Under the pieces are notes generated by a model, which had not been told where the DNA came from, made no database searches, and was given only the letters and a program-made list of their open reading frames with translations. Below are positions 1 through 7,023 of a stretch of DNA of 17,282 nucleotides, piece after piece. The translations under genes and the position numbers were made by a program. Every line of letters starts with the position of its first letter. Position 1 is the first letter of the stretch. The DNA comes from Ruminococcus sp. (GTDB lineage: Bacteria > Bacillota_A > Clostridia > Oscillospirales > Acutalibacteraceae): contig JAFUPE010000037.1 of assembly GCA_017481395.1 (NCBI GenBank), positions 1 through 17,282 on the forward strand, written 5' to 3'.

Positions 1-135
1 TTGCCTGATTCCTCAATTATGCTTGAGCTTTGTGAAATGCTCGGCATAACAGTAAACGATTTATTATCAGGGGAGGTAGTTACAATGAGTAATTACAATG
101 AAAAAATTAGAAAACAATTTAATTTCAATGATTAA
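1..135 (+). CDS. XRE-family regulator, C-terminal end of the HTH part (5' truncated, frame broken)
   Basis: The window opens inside this gene. Frame 1 reads 44 codons and stops at TAA 133-135. The visible segment, with PDSSIMLELCEMLGI followed by TVNDLLSGE, matches the last helices of a Cro/C1 (XRE) helix-turn-helix domain, where a conserved LLSGE marks the end of the DNA-binding unit. The recognition helix lies outside the window. In the family as I recall it, the chain continues after this point into a two-helix membrane region with a zinc ribbon. Here that continuation exists but sits in the +1 frame from position 98. Removing one A from the A6 run at 101-106 would join the two parts smoothly. 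The gene may therefore be a broken copy, a sequencing or assembly indel, or two separately translated pieces. Confidence 0.7.
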   Translation: MPDSSIMLELCEMLGITVNDLLSGEVVTMSNYNEKIRKQFNFND

Positions 136-481
136 AGAAAAAGAAAAAGCAGACAAACAGCTTCTATCTATGGAAATATTCATAGGAGTATTAGTATCTT
201 TGATTTTGTTTTCGCTGGTGTTTGTTGCCGCCTTTGTGCAAATGGCAGATTGGCTGAGAATAGTGCTTATAGCAGTCGGTTTTGTAGTTTTTCTTATAGG
301 AATAGTTTATGCCGTAAAAATCGAGCAGACAGCTGGTTACTACGAGTGTGCCGAATGCGGACATAAGCATATACCTACTTTTGGTACCGTGCTTTGGTCT
401 ATGCATATGGGCAGAACAAGATATATAAAATGTCCCAAGTGCGGCAAAAAGAGCTGGCAGAAAAAAGTTATATCTAAGTAA
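98..481 (+). CDS. membrane/zinc-ribbon half of an XRE-type regulator
   Basis: This 127-residue frame has a basic, lysine-rich start (residues 1-22), two hydrophobic segments that look membrane-spanning (about 26-48 and 52-74), and a C-terminal zinc ribbon with Cys84-x2-Cys87 and Cys112-x2-Cys115. The ending around GRTRYIKCPKCGKKSW is typical of the C-terminal part of clostridial XRE regulators that combine a DNA-binding head with a membrane-anchored zinc ribbon. The only available start is the ATG at 98, which overlaps the upstream frame by 38 nt. The nearest good Shine-Dalgarno (AGGGGAGG, 69-76) is about 21 nt away and is better spaced for an ATG at 85 in the upstream frame. I infer that this is the second half of a single protein interrupted by a one-base frameshift. 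Independent translation by reinitiation is possible. Its function as a separate protein is unknown. Confidence 0.75.
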   Translation: MKKLENNLISMIKEKEKADKQLLSMEIFIGVLVSLILFSLVFVAAFVQMADWLRIVLIAVGFVVFLIGIVYAVKIEQTAGYYECAECGHKHIPTFGTVLWSMHMGRTRYIKCPKCGKKSWQKKVISK

Positions 482-490
482 TAACAAAAA

Positions 491-528
491 GCCTGAGAAG
501 AACTAAATCTTCTCAGGCTGTATTTTTT
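491..528. terminator. bidirectional rho-independent terminator
   Basis: A perfect 10-bp stem, GCCTGAGAAG (491-500) with CTTCTCAGGC (509-518), encloses an 8-nt loop. A T-rich run follows at 521-528 and an A5 run precedes it at 486-490, so it can serve both converging transcripts: the zinc-ribbon gene from the left and queA from the right. Confidence 0.85.
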
Positions 529-531
529 ATG

Positions 532-1554
532 TTAAATAATCATCATACTGTCGCCAAAACTGAAAAATCTGTATTCGTTCTCAACAGCAATTTTGTATGC
601 ATTCATTGTGTTTTCGTAGCCTGCAAAAGCAGATACAAGCATAATAAGTGTGCTTTCGGGCAGGTGAAAGTTTGTAATTAAGCCGTCAAGCACCTTAAAT
701 TCATATGGGGGATAAATAAAAATTTCTGTGCTTTCAGCGGTTGCCTTAAGCTCGCCGTATTTTGCGGCTACACTCTCTAAAGTTCTGCAGGTGGTTGTGC
801 CTACTGCAATAACTCTACCGCCACGCTGCTTGCAAGCTTTAATTTTGTCAACGGTTTCCTCTGTAAGCTCGTAAAACTCCTTGTGCATCTTGTGGTCGGT
901 AATAATATCCTCCTTAACAGGTCTGAAGGTGCCCAAACCAACATGTAGTGTAACATAAGCAGTGTCAACACCCATGGCTTTGATTTTATCCAGAAGCTCC
1001 AAAGTAAAGTGCAGACCTGCAGTAGGAGCCGCCGCCGAACCTATTTCGTTAGAATAAACAGTCTGGTATCTCTCTTTATCTTCAAGCTTTTCAGTAATAT
1101 AAGGGGGAAGAGGCATCTGACCGATTTTGTCTAAAGCTGAGTAAATGTTTTCTTCACTCTCAAATTTAATAATTCTTATGCCTTCGTCAATAATGTCAAC
1201 AATCTCGCCCTGCAAAATTTTAGCAAAATCAAAACGTGCACCTATTTTAGCTTTTTTGCCGGGTTTAACTAAAGTTTCCCAGCAATTATTTTCTACTTGC
1301 TTTAATAAAAGAAACTCAACCTCAGCACCTGTATCTTCCTTTTTGCCGAAGATACGTGCCGGAATAACCCTTGAGTCATTCATAACAAGCAGGTCGCCCT
1401 CTTTTAAAAAGTCACAAATATCAAAGAAATGCTGATGCTTAATTTCGCCTGTAACCTTGTCCACAACAAGCATTTTAGAGCTGTCACGTTGTGTAAGAGG
1501 CGTCTGAGCAATGAGCCTTTCAGGTAAATCATAGTAAAAATCGCTTTTTTTCAT
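532..1554 (-). CDS. queA: S-adenosylmethionine:tRNA ribosyltransferase-isomerase QueA
   Basis: QueA moves and isomerises the ribosyl part of S-adenosylmethionine onto 7-aminomethyl-7-deazaguanine in tRNA, forming epoxyqueuosine at the wobble position 34 of GUN anticodons; it is cytosolic. The 340-residue length is normal for the family. Visible family signatures are [12 protein letters not shown] (residues 9-20), [10 protein letters not shown] (58-67), [15 protein letters not shown] (170-184), [12 protein letters not shown] (202-213), [10 protein letters not shown] (252-261) and [16 protein letters not shown] (295-310). The start ATG (complement of 1552-1554) is preceded by an AAGGAAGA ribosome site in the complement of 1562-1570. 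The gene stands alone on the minus strand, without tgt or other queuosine genes nearby, and is divergent from asd. Its 3' end is served by the terminator at 491-528. Confidence 0.97.
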   Translation of the reverse strand: MKKSDFYYDLPERLIAQTPLTQRDSSKMLVVDKVTGEIKHQHFFDICDFLKEGDLLVMNDSRVIPARIFGKKEDTGAEVEFLLLKQVENNCWETLVKPGKKAKIGARFDFAKILQGEIVDIIDEGIRIIKFESEENIYSALDKIGQMPLPPYITEKLEDKERYQTVYSNEIGSAAAPTAGLHFTLELLDKIKAMGVDTAYVTLHVGLGTFRPVKEDIITDHKMHKEFYELTEETVDKIKACKQRGGRVIAVGTTTCRTLESVAAKYGELKATAESTEIFIYPPYEFKVLDGLITNFHLPESTLIMLVSAFAGYENTMNAYKIAVENEYRFFSFGDSMMII

Positions 1555-1613
1555 AAAAAAATCTTCCTTAGAAATGAATTCTTAATAAATATGTATTTTT
1601 TTGCGTTCATTAT

Positions 1614-1642
1614 TTGACAAGAACGACAGTAAATGTTATATT
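1614..1642 (+). promoter_or_regulatory. sigma-A type promoter for asd-dapA-dapB
   Basis: A perfect -35 box TTGACA (1614-1619), a 17-nt spacer and a -10 box TATATT (1637-1642) with an extended-10 TG at 1634-1635 make a strong predicted vegetative promoter. The start of transcription would be near 1649, giving a leader of about 100 nt before asd. Confidence 0.85.
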
Positions 1643-1669
1643 AATAGAATAGTGGGTAATAATTTGCTG

Positions 1670-1698
1670 TTACAAATTTAGCCTAACAATACTATAAT
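1670..1698 (+). promoter_or_regulatory. possible second, downstream promoter for asd
   Basis: A perfect -10 box TATAAT (1693-1698) lies 17 nt after a weak -35-like TTACAA (1670-1675, three of six matches). The AT-rich setting makes chance resemblance likely, so this is only a candidate tandem promoter. Confidence 0.3.
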
Positions 1699-1708
1699 AT
1701 AATATTTC

Positions 1709-1732
1709 GAAGAAAAACACAAGGTTTTCTTC
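1709..1732 (+). other. leader hairpin just upstream of the asd ribosome site
   Basis: GAAGAAAA (1709-1716) pairs perfectly with TTTTCTTC (1725-1732) around an 8-nt loop in the 5' leader. It ends 8 nt before the AGGAGG ribosome site (1740-1745). It is AU-rich apart from two G-C pairs and has no T-tract, so it is not a terminator. A role in mRNA stability or translation is possible but unproven. Confidence 0.35.
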
Positions 1733-1750
1733 ACTTATTAGGAGGATATT

Positions 1751-2836
1751 ATGAAGAAATACAAAGTTGGTATCATCGGTGCAACAGGTATGGTTGGCCA
1801 GAGATTTATTCTTTTACTTGCTGACCACCCTTGGTTTGATGTTGTTTGCTTAGCAGCAAGCCCCAGAAGTGCAGGCAAAGCTTACGCCGAGTGTGTAGGC
1901 GAGCGCTGGGTTATGACATCTCCCATTCCTGAGAAGATTGCAGATATGGTTATCATGGATGCATCAAATGTTGAAGAGGTTGCATCTAAGGTTGACTTCT
2001 GCTTCTGTGCTGTTGATATGAAAAAGGACGAAATTCGTGCTTTAGAGGAAGCTTATGCTAAAGCAGAGTGTCCCATTATCTCTAACAATTCCGCTAACCG
2101 TCTCGTTGACGATATTCCTATGATTATCCCCGAGATTAACGATGATCATGCTGAGATTATCGAGGCTCAGAAGAAACGCCTTGGTACAAAACGCGGCTTT
2201 ATAGCAGTTAAATCCAACTGCTCTCTCCAGAGCTACGTTCCTGCTATCCATCCCTTAATGCAGTTTGGTGTAGATAAGGTTCTTGCTTGCACATATCAGG
2301 CTATTTCCGGTGCTGGTAAAACTTTCGAGCGTTGGCCCGAAATGGTAGATAACCTCATTCCTTACATCGGCGGCGAGGAAGAAAAGTCTGAAGTTGAGCC
2401 TCTCAAAATTTGGGGTAAGGTAGAAGACGGCAAAATCGTTCCCACTGATGATATTAAGATTACATCACAGTGCTTCCGTGTTCCTGTTTCCGACGGTCAC
2501 ACAGCAGCAGTTTTCGTTTCCTTTAAAGATGCCGATAAGAAGCCTTCTATTGAAGAAATCAAGAAGGCATGGGCAGAGTACGCAGGTGCTGCTCAGAAGT
2601 TAGAGCTTCCTTCAGCTCCCAAGCAGTTCCTCCATTACTTTGAAGAGCCCTCTGAGCCTCAGATTAAATCTGCAAGAATGCTCGAGAACGGTATGGCTAT
2701 TTCTATCGGCAGACTCAGAGAAGACAGCCAGTACGATTACAAGTTTGTATGTATGTCTCACAATACCCTTCGCGGTGCAGCAGGCGGCGGCGTTTTACTT
2801 GCTGAGCTTTTAGCTGCAAAGGGTTACTTTGACTAA
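1751..2836 (+). CDS. asd: aspartate-semialdehyde dehydrogenase
   Basis: This enzyme reduces aspartyl phosphate to aspartate semialdehyde with NADPH, the branch point towards lysine/diaminopimelate and threonine/methionine. The 361-residue chain starts with the nucleotide-binding loop [13 protein letters not shown] (residues 8-20). The active-site cysteine is Cys157 in KSNCSLQ, and the acid-base histidine is His250 in [11 protein letters not shown]. Its length and sequence style fit the branch of the family shared by archaea, fungi and many Clostridia rather than the E. coli-type enzyme. An AGGAGG ribosome site lies at 1740-1745, five nt before the ATG. The gene leads an operon with dapA 44 nt and dapB about 1 kb further downstream, so the semialdehyde it makes is the substrate of the next gene product. 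Confidence 0.96.
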   Translation: MKKYKVGIIGATGMVGQRFILLLADHPWFDVVCLAASPRSAGKAYAECVGERWVMTSPIPEKIADMVIMDASNVEEVASKVDFCFCAVDMKKDEIRALEEAYAKAECPIISNNSANRLVDDIPMIIPEINDDHAEIIEAQKKRLGTKRGFIAVKSNCSLQSYVPAIHPLMQFGVDKVLACTYQAISGAGKTFERWPEMVDNLIPYIGGEEEKSEVEPLKIWGKVEDGKIVPTDDIKITSQCFRVPVSDGHTAAVFVSFKDADKKPSIEEIKKAWAEYAGAAQKLELPSAPKQFLHYFEEPSEPQIKSARMLENGMAISIGRLREDSQYDYKFVCMSHNTLRGAAGGGVLLAELLAAKGYFD

Positions 2837-2880
2837 TATTTTTTAGAATTTTCACATAATTATTAACGGAGGTAATTAGT

Positions 2881-3783
2881 ATGAAAACCCCTATTTTCAC
2901 AGGTTCAGGTGTTGCAATTGTAACTCCTATGAATTCTGACGGAAGCGTTAATTATAATGTGTTTGATGAGCTTATCGAGTTTCAGATTGCCAACGGTACC
3001 GATGCTATTATTGCTTGCGGTACTACGGGCGAGTCTGCAACTCTCTCCGAAAAGGAGCATTGCGAGGTTTTAGAGCATGTATCTAAGCGTGTAAACGGCA
3101 GAATTCCCGTTATCGCCGGTGCAGGCAGTAACGACACTGCTACTGCTATTGCACTTTCTAAGGCTGCTCAGAGCTATGGTGCTGACGCTATCCTTTCTGT
3201 TACACCTTATTATAACAAGACTTCTCAGGCAGGTTTAATTCGTCATTTTATGACAATTGCCGACAGCGTTGACATTCCTGTTATTCTTTACAACGTTCCC
3301 TCACGTACAGGCTGTAACATCAAGCCCGAAACCTACGCAGAGCTTTCAAAACACGACAATATTGTTGCTACAAAAGAAGCTAACGGCGATATTTCCTCCG
3401 TATCAAAGACACTTTCTCTTTGCGGAGATAGTCTTGCTGTTTACTCAGGCAACGACGACCAGACAGTTCCTTTTATGTCTTTGGGTGCTTTGGGCGTAAT
3501 TTCTGTATTTGCTAACATATGTCCTCAGCAGATGCATGATATTTGTCAGCTTTGTCTTGACAATAACTTCCAGGAGGCTTCCAAGCTTAACTTTAAGTAT
3601 ATCGAGCTTATGGATATGCTTTTCAGTGACGTTAACCCCATCCCTGTAAAAACTGCAATGAACCTTTTCGGATTTGATTGTGGCGAGTGCAGACTTCCCT
3701 TGGTACCCATGAGCTATCACGGCTACCACGATTTAAAGGACTGCCTTAACAAGTACGATCTTATCGGTAAGTACAAGAAATAA
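2881..3783 (+). CDS. dapA: 4-hydroxy-tetrahydrodipicolinate synthase
   Basis: DapA condenses pyruvate with aspartate semialdehyde to give 4-hydroxy-tetrahydrodipicolinate, the first committed step of diaminopimelate/lysine synthesis. At 300 residues it is of normal length for this (beta/alpha)8-barrel aldolase family. The Schiff-base lysine is Lys165 in VATKEANGD. The catalytic triad is completed by Tyr137 in ILYNVPSRTG and the threonine pair in CGTTGES (residues 46-52), with Tyr110 in the VTPYYNK segment. The GGAGG ribosome site is at 2868-2872. No promoter or terminator is visible in the 44-nt gap from asd, so the two are cotranscribed. A hairpin separates it from dapB. Confidence 0.97.
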   Translation: MKTPIFTGSGVAIVTPMNSDGSVNYNVFDELIEFQIANGTDAIIACGTTGESATLSEKEHCEVLEHVSKRVNGRIPVIAGAGSNDTATAIALSKAAQSYGADAILSVTPYYNKTSQAGLIRHFMTIADSVDIPVILYNVPSRTGCNIKPETYAELSKHDNIVATKEANGDISSVSKTLSLCGDSLAVYSGNDDQTVPFMSLGALGVISVFANICPQQMHDICQLCLDNNFQEASKLNFKYIELMDMLFSDVNPIPVKTAMNLFGFDCGECRLPLVPMSYHGYHDLKDCLNKYDLIGKYKK

Positions 3784-3797
3784 TAGAGTTTATGAGT

Positions 3798-3831
3798 TTA
3801 AGCGTGCAGGGGAGTACCTTAGCACGCTTAA
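3798..3831 (+). other. intercistronic hairpin between dapA and dapB
   Basis: TTAAGCGTGC (3798-3807) pairs perfectly with GCACGCTTAA (3822-3831) around a 14-nt loop. The following sequence has only a short T-run (CTTTTAATAAGG), so it is a weak terminator at best. An attenuating or mRNA-stabilising element that sets the dapA:dapB ratio is the likeliest reading. The dapB ribosome site (AAGGAG, 3840-3845) lies just outside the stem. Confidence 0.6.
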
Positions 3832-3853
3832 CTTTTAATAAGGAGTGTAAAAA

Positions 3854-4606
3854 ATGACGAATATTCTCATTTGCGGCAGTTCGGGCAAGATGGGCAAGGC
3901 TGTTTTTGAAGCAGTAGAACGTACTGAAGGTGTAGAGGTTCTCTGCGGTGTAGATGCATTTTCAAAAGGCGATTTAAGCTTCTGTGAATATAAGAGTTTT
4001 GAAGAAGTTAAAGAAATCCCTGACGTTATAGTTGATTTCTCAAACCCTGTTAACCTTGACTCAATGTATGATTTCTGCGTTAAGAACTCTGTTCCTGCAG
4101 TAATCTGTACTACAGGTTATTCCGCAGAGCAGGTCAAAAAAATCAATGAGCTTTCTAAGTTTGTTCCTGTTTTCTATTCGGGTAATATGTCTTTAGGTGT
4201 TAATCTTCTTATCGAGCTTTCCAAGAAAGCCACGGCGGTTTTCGGCTCTGCTTTTGATATAGAAATTGTCGAGAAGCACCACAATCAGAAAATTGACGCT
4301 CCCTCGGGTACAGCCTTGATGATTGCCGATGCAATTTCTTCTGTTATGGAGGAAGAGCCTCAGTACGTATACGACCGACATTCCTACAGAGCCAAGAGAA
4401 AGTCAAATGAAATCGGCATACACGCAGTTCGCGGCGGCACAATCGTAGGCGAGCATAGTGTTATTTTTGCAGGTAACGACGAAGTACTGACCCTTACACA
4501 TCAGGCACAGAGCAAATCTCTGTTTGCAACAGGAGCCGTAAGTGCCGCTAAGTTTATATGCGGCAAAGAACCTAAAATGTACAGCATGAGCGATATGCTT
4601 GCTTAA
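3854..4606 (+). CDS. dapB: 4-hydroxy-tetrahydrodipicolinate reductase
   Basis: DapB reduces the product of DapA to tetrahydrodipicolinate with NAD(P)H. The 250-residue chain begins with the dinucleotide-binding loop CGSSGKMGKAV (residues 7-17). It then shows VIVDFSNP (58-65), the family signature EKHHNQKIDAPSGTA (140-154, with the catalytic His142/His143 and Lys146), and IHAVRGGTIVGEHSV further on. It is a little shorter than the E. coli enzyme, as expected for the compact Gram-positive type. It is the last gene of asd-dapA-dapB; later steps of the pathway are not in the window. Confidence 0.96.
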   Translation: MTNILICGSSGKMGKAVFEAVERTEGVEVLCGVDAFSKGDLSFCEYKSFEEVKEIPDVIVDFSNPVNLDSMYDFCVKNSVPAVICTTGYSAEQVKKINELSKFVPVFYSGNMSLGVNLLIELSKKATAVFGSAFDIEIVEKHHNQKIDAPSGTALMIADAISSVMEEEPQYVYDRHSYRAKRKSNEIGIHAVRGGTIVGEHSVIFAGNDEVLTLTHQAQSKSLFATGAVSAAKFICGKEPKMYSMSDMLA

Positions 4607-4625
4607 TATAACTGATTTTTAACTT

Positions 4626-4686
4626 AACACCTCATAATTTAAGGCATAGTATGTATTGACTAAGTCTAAAATTATGAGGTGTTTTA
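4626..4686 (+). promoter_or_regulatory. long hairpin: terminator of dapB and cover of the next ribosome site
   Basis: A perfect 15-bp stem, AACACCTCATAATTT (4626-4640) with AAATTATGAGGTGTT (4669-4683), encloses a 28-nt loop and is followed by a short TTTT run. It resembles a terminator for the asd-dapA-dapB operon. Its right arm also contains GAGGTG (4676-4681), the only good Shine-Dalgarno for the gene starting at 4688. In the folded state that ribosome site would be hidden. No clear separate promoter is visible between the stem and the gene, so the downstream pair may depend on readthrough. Confidence 0.75.
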
Positions 4687-4687
4687 T

Positions 4688-4918
4688 ATGAATGAAAATA
4701 AACTTATCCTATTGCAAAGTATTACCTACGCAACTAAAGCAAGAAATCTTCTTCTAAAATTCGGAATTCACTCTGATATTGTAAAAACTCCTAAAACAAC
4801 AGGTCAGAGCACCTGCGGATACAGCCTTTCCGTACCATATAAATTTGCTGATGCAATAAATATACTTTCTACTAACGGTTTTAAAATATTGGGAACAGGG
4901 GATAGTGATGTCCTTTGA
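4688..4918 (+). CDS. DUF3343 small protein (putative Se/S carrier-like)
   Basis: This 76-residue protein resembles the DUF3343 family, small one-domain proteins described as putative selenium/sulfur carrier-like. The order of elements fits: a beta strand (KLILLQSIT), a helix (TKARNLLLKFGI), a strand with HSDIVKTPK, a conserved-looking cysteine Cys43 in QSTCGYSL, and a last helix before NGFKILG. ATG 4688 is preferred over an upstream in-frame GTG at 4679, because the GAGGTG ribosome site lies directly before it and the GTG falls inside that site. The stop overlaps the start of the next gene by four bases (TTGA), implying translational coupling. Next to a cysteine desulfurase-like enzyme, a role in accepting or passing on persulfide or selenide is plausible, but this is inference. 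Confidence 0.75.
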   Translation: MNENKLILLQSITYATKARNLLLKFGIHSDIVKTPKTTGQSTCGYSLSVPYKFADAINILSTNGFKILGTGDSDVL

Positions 4919-6066
4919 TATATCTTGACAATGCCGCTACTACCTATCCAAAGCCGCAAAGCGTAATTCTTGCATCTAATGATGCTGTTCGCAACTGTGC
5001 AAACCCCGGAAGGTCCGGCTATAAGCTTGCAATTAATGCCTCTGATAAAATCTTTAACTGCAGACAGAAGGCGGCTGATTTTTTTAATCTAAAAAATGTT
5101 GAAAATTGTATTCTGACACCATCCTGTACAGTTTCCCTTAATACTGTAATTTACGGTACTCTCAAAAAAGGTGACCATGTGGTCATATCCTCTTTAGAGC
5201 ATAATTCTGTACTGCGTCCTATAAAAAGGCTAAGCAAAATGGGCGTTATAACTTATGATATTGCCGAAGTTTTTTGTGGTGATGATGACAGCACAGTTGA
5301 TTCTTTTCGCAGATGTATGAACGATAAAACCAAGCTTGTAATATGTACGCAAGCATCAAATGTTTTTGGTATAAGGCTTCCTGTTGATCGTATTGCTGCG
5401 CTTTGTAAATACTACGGCGTGCTATTTTGCCTTGACTGTGCACAAAGTGCAGGTTTGGTTCCTATTGATATAACCGATATAGCTGCTGACTTTCTCTGTG
5501 TTCCGGGCCATAAAGGCTTATACGGACCTATGGGTACAGGCTTGCTTTTAATAAATACCGACAAAATCCCCGAGTCTCTGTATCAGGGCGGGACGGGTTC
5601 CTCTGCACTTGATTTTAACGAGCCCCAGCTTCTTCCCGATAAATTCGAGTCGGGAACAGTTAATCTTTCGGGTTTTGCAGGTCTTTCGAAAGGAATAGAC
5701 TTTGTAAGGCAGAAAACTCCCGAGGTTATCTATAATCACGAAATGAAGCTTATCAGATTCGCTTTTCAAAGCCTTAAAACAATTAGCGGTGTTAAGCTTT
5801 ATACCGATTTACCTGATAGTAAGCATTTTGTACCTCTTTTATCCTTCAATGTATCAGACAAGGACCCGAATACTGTAGCCTCAATACTCGATAAAAGCTT
5901 TGGTATTTGTGTGCGTTCAGGTTTCCATTGCAGTCCAATTGCACACAAGTATATGAGCACCGATGATATGGGTACCGTAAGGATTTGTCCCTCGGTGTTT
6001 ACCTCTGAAAAGGATATTAAAAGCTTTATAAATGCCATATATTTGATTTCTAAGAACAAAAAATAA
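4915..6066 (+). CDS. class V aminotransferase, cysteine desulfurase-like
   Basis: This is a PLP-dependent enzyme of 383 residues related to NifS/SufS-type cysteine desulfurases and closest in style to the family found next to DUF3343 genes in Clostridia. The N-terminus IYLDNAATTYPKP is the family hallmark. The PLP lysine is Lys200 in VPGHKGLYGP. Asp174 in FCLDCAQSAG stacks on the cofactor, and Cys339 in RSGFHCSPIAH takes the place of the persulfide-forming cysteine. The start is a TTG at 4915: the frame has a TGA at 4906 and no ATG between, and the conserved N-terminus begins at once. It overlaps the upstream stop (TTGA), so coupled translation is likely. The expected reaction is removal of sulfur (or selenium) from cysteine or selenocysteine, but the acceptor is unknown and no iron-sulfur scaffold genes are nearby. 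Confidence 0.88.
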   Translation: MIYLDNAATTYPKPQSVILASNDAVRNCANPGRSGYKLAINASDKIFNCRQKAADFFNLKNVENCILTPSCTVSLNTVIYGTLKKGDHVVISSLEHNSVLRPIKRLSKMGVITYDIAEVFCGDDDSTVDSFRRCMNDKTKLVICTQASNVFGIRLPVDRIAALCKYYGVLFCLDCAQSAGLVPIDITDIAADFLCVPGHKGLYGPMGTGLLLINTDKIPESLYQGGTGSSALDFNEPQLLPDKFESGTVNLSGFAGLSKGIDFVRQKTPEVIYNHEMKLIRFAFQSLKTISGVKLYTDLPDSKHFVPLLSFNVSDKDPNTVASILDKSFGICVRSGFHCSPIAHKYMSTDDMGTVRICPSVFTSEKDIKSFINAIYLISKNKK

Positions 6067-6076
6067 CAAATTAATA

Positions 6077-6105
6077 TTGCAATCCTTCTTTTAAAATGAT
6101 ACACT
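6077..6105 (+). promoter_or_regulatory. candidate promoter for cdaA-cdaR
   Basis: TTGCAA (6077-6082, four of six) is followed after 17 nt by TACACT (6100-6105, four of six) with an extended-10 TG at 6097-6098. Transcription would start near 6112, leaving a leader of only about 24 nt before cdaA. Confidence 0.5.
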
Positions 6106-6135
6106 TATTATGTAAAGTTTTACGGAGGATGTAGT

Positions 6136-7023
6136 ATGCAGATTATTGCTGAATGGTTTAATAATTTTATAGCATTAATGAGTACCTTCAGATTCAACGA
6201 CTTAATCGATATTTTGTTGATATCTGTGCTTATTTACAGTGTTTTAAAGCTTATTCGAGACACCAGGGCCGAGCAGCTCTTAAAGGGGTTGCTGTTCATT
6301 TTTGTAATTTATGTTTTCGCTATGGTGCTTGATTTGATGATGGTCACCACCATTATCAAGGTTGTGTTCGAATCGGCGGTTGTCCTTATTGTTATTGTAT
6401 TCCAGCCGGAAATCAGAAAAGCTTTGGAGCAATTAGGCAGAAGCAAATTCGCAAAAACCTACAAGATGATTTTTCAGGGCGGTCTTATTTCTGACGCAGA
6501 ACGTGAAGATATTTATAAATCTATTGTTGATGTTGCGGATGCCGCAACACTTTTCAGCCATACTAAAACAGGGGCACTCTTCGTATTCGAACGAGAAACC
6601 CACCTTACCGATATTGCTGCAACAGGTACCGAGCTTAATGCACTTACCTCTACTGCGATTTTCGGCAACTTGTTTTTTAATAAAGCACCCCTTCATGATG
6701 GCGCTTGTATTATTCGACAAGGTAAGGTTTATGCCGCAGGCTGTATTTTGCCTCTTAACAGCAACGAAATCCGCTACACAGGCGTAGGTACACGCCATAG
6801 AGCCGCCTTAGGTGTTTCTGAGGTTTCTGATGCAGTAGTTGTAGTTGTTTCTGAGGAAACAGGCATAATTTCAATTGCTGTAGACGGTGTTCTAAAACGT
6901 GACTTCGAACGCGACAAGCTTATAAGTACTCTGCAGGAGCTTCTCATTCCGGAGGAACCCGACAAACCCACCCAGAGGCTTAAAAAGGTTGCTAAAAGGA
7001 GGTCGAAGAAAGATGAAGAATAA
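6136..7023 (+). CDS. cdaA: membrane diadenylate cyclase CdaA
   Basis: CdaA condenses two ATP molecules into the second messenger c-di-AMP, which in Gram-positive bacteria controls potassium and osmolyte transport and cell-wall balance. The 295-residue protein has three N-terminal membrane helices (about 23-40, 48-65 and 70-89), a short helical linker, and a DAC domain (about 95-265). The two catalytic motifs are present: Asp188-Gly-Ala in PLHDGACII and Arg220-His-Arg in GTRHRAALG. The C-terminus is a basic tail. A GGAGG ribosome site at 6124-6128 fits the ATG. cdaR starts within its last codons (11-nt overlap), so the enzyme and its regulator are translationally coupled. The gene was formerly called dacA or ybbP. 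Confidence 0.95.
   Translation: MQIIAEWFNNFIALMSTFRFNDLIDILLISVLIYSVLKLIRDTRAEQLLKGLLFIFVIYVFAMVLDLMMVTTIIKVVFESAVVLIVIVFQPEIRKALEQLGRSKFAKTYKMIFQGGLISDAEREDIYKSIVDVADAATLFSHTKTGALFVFERETHLTDIAATGTELNALTSTAIFGNLFFNKAPLHDGACIIRQGKVYAAGCILPLNSNEIRYTGVGTRHRAALGVSEVSDAVVVVVSEETGIISIAVDGVLKRDFERDKLISTLQELLIPEEPDKPTQRLKKVAKRRSKKDEE

Noticed and set aside
1592..1620. Minus-strand promoter for queA using TTGTCA (complement of 1615-1620)
   Set aside because: The -35-like box is good and overlaps the plus-strand TTGACA, but no -10 box better than three of six lies at 16-19 nt, so it was not called. The real queA promoter remains unidentified.
1643..1750. Lysine riboswitch or T-box in the asd leader
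   Set aside because: The predicted leader is only about 100 nt, too short for a lysine riboswitch. It has no T-box specifier/antiterminator pattern and no terminator; only one small AU-rich hairpin is present.
4679..4687. GTG 4679 as start of the DUF3343 gene
   Set aside because: The GTG lies inside the GAGGTG ribosome site itself; ATG 4688 has correct spacing.
6433..6798. Minus-strand 121-codon frame within cdaA
   Set aside because: It lies wholly inside a well-supported gene, shows no recognisable domain and has no ribosome site that I could see; it is a shadow frame.
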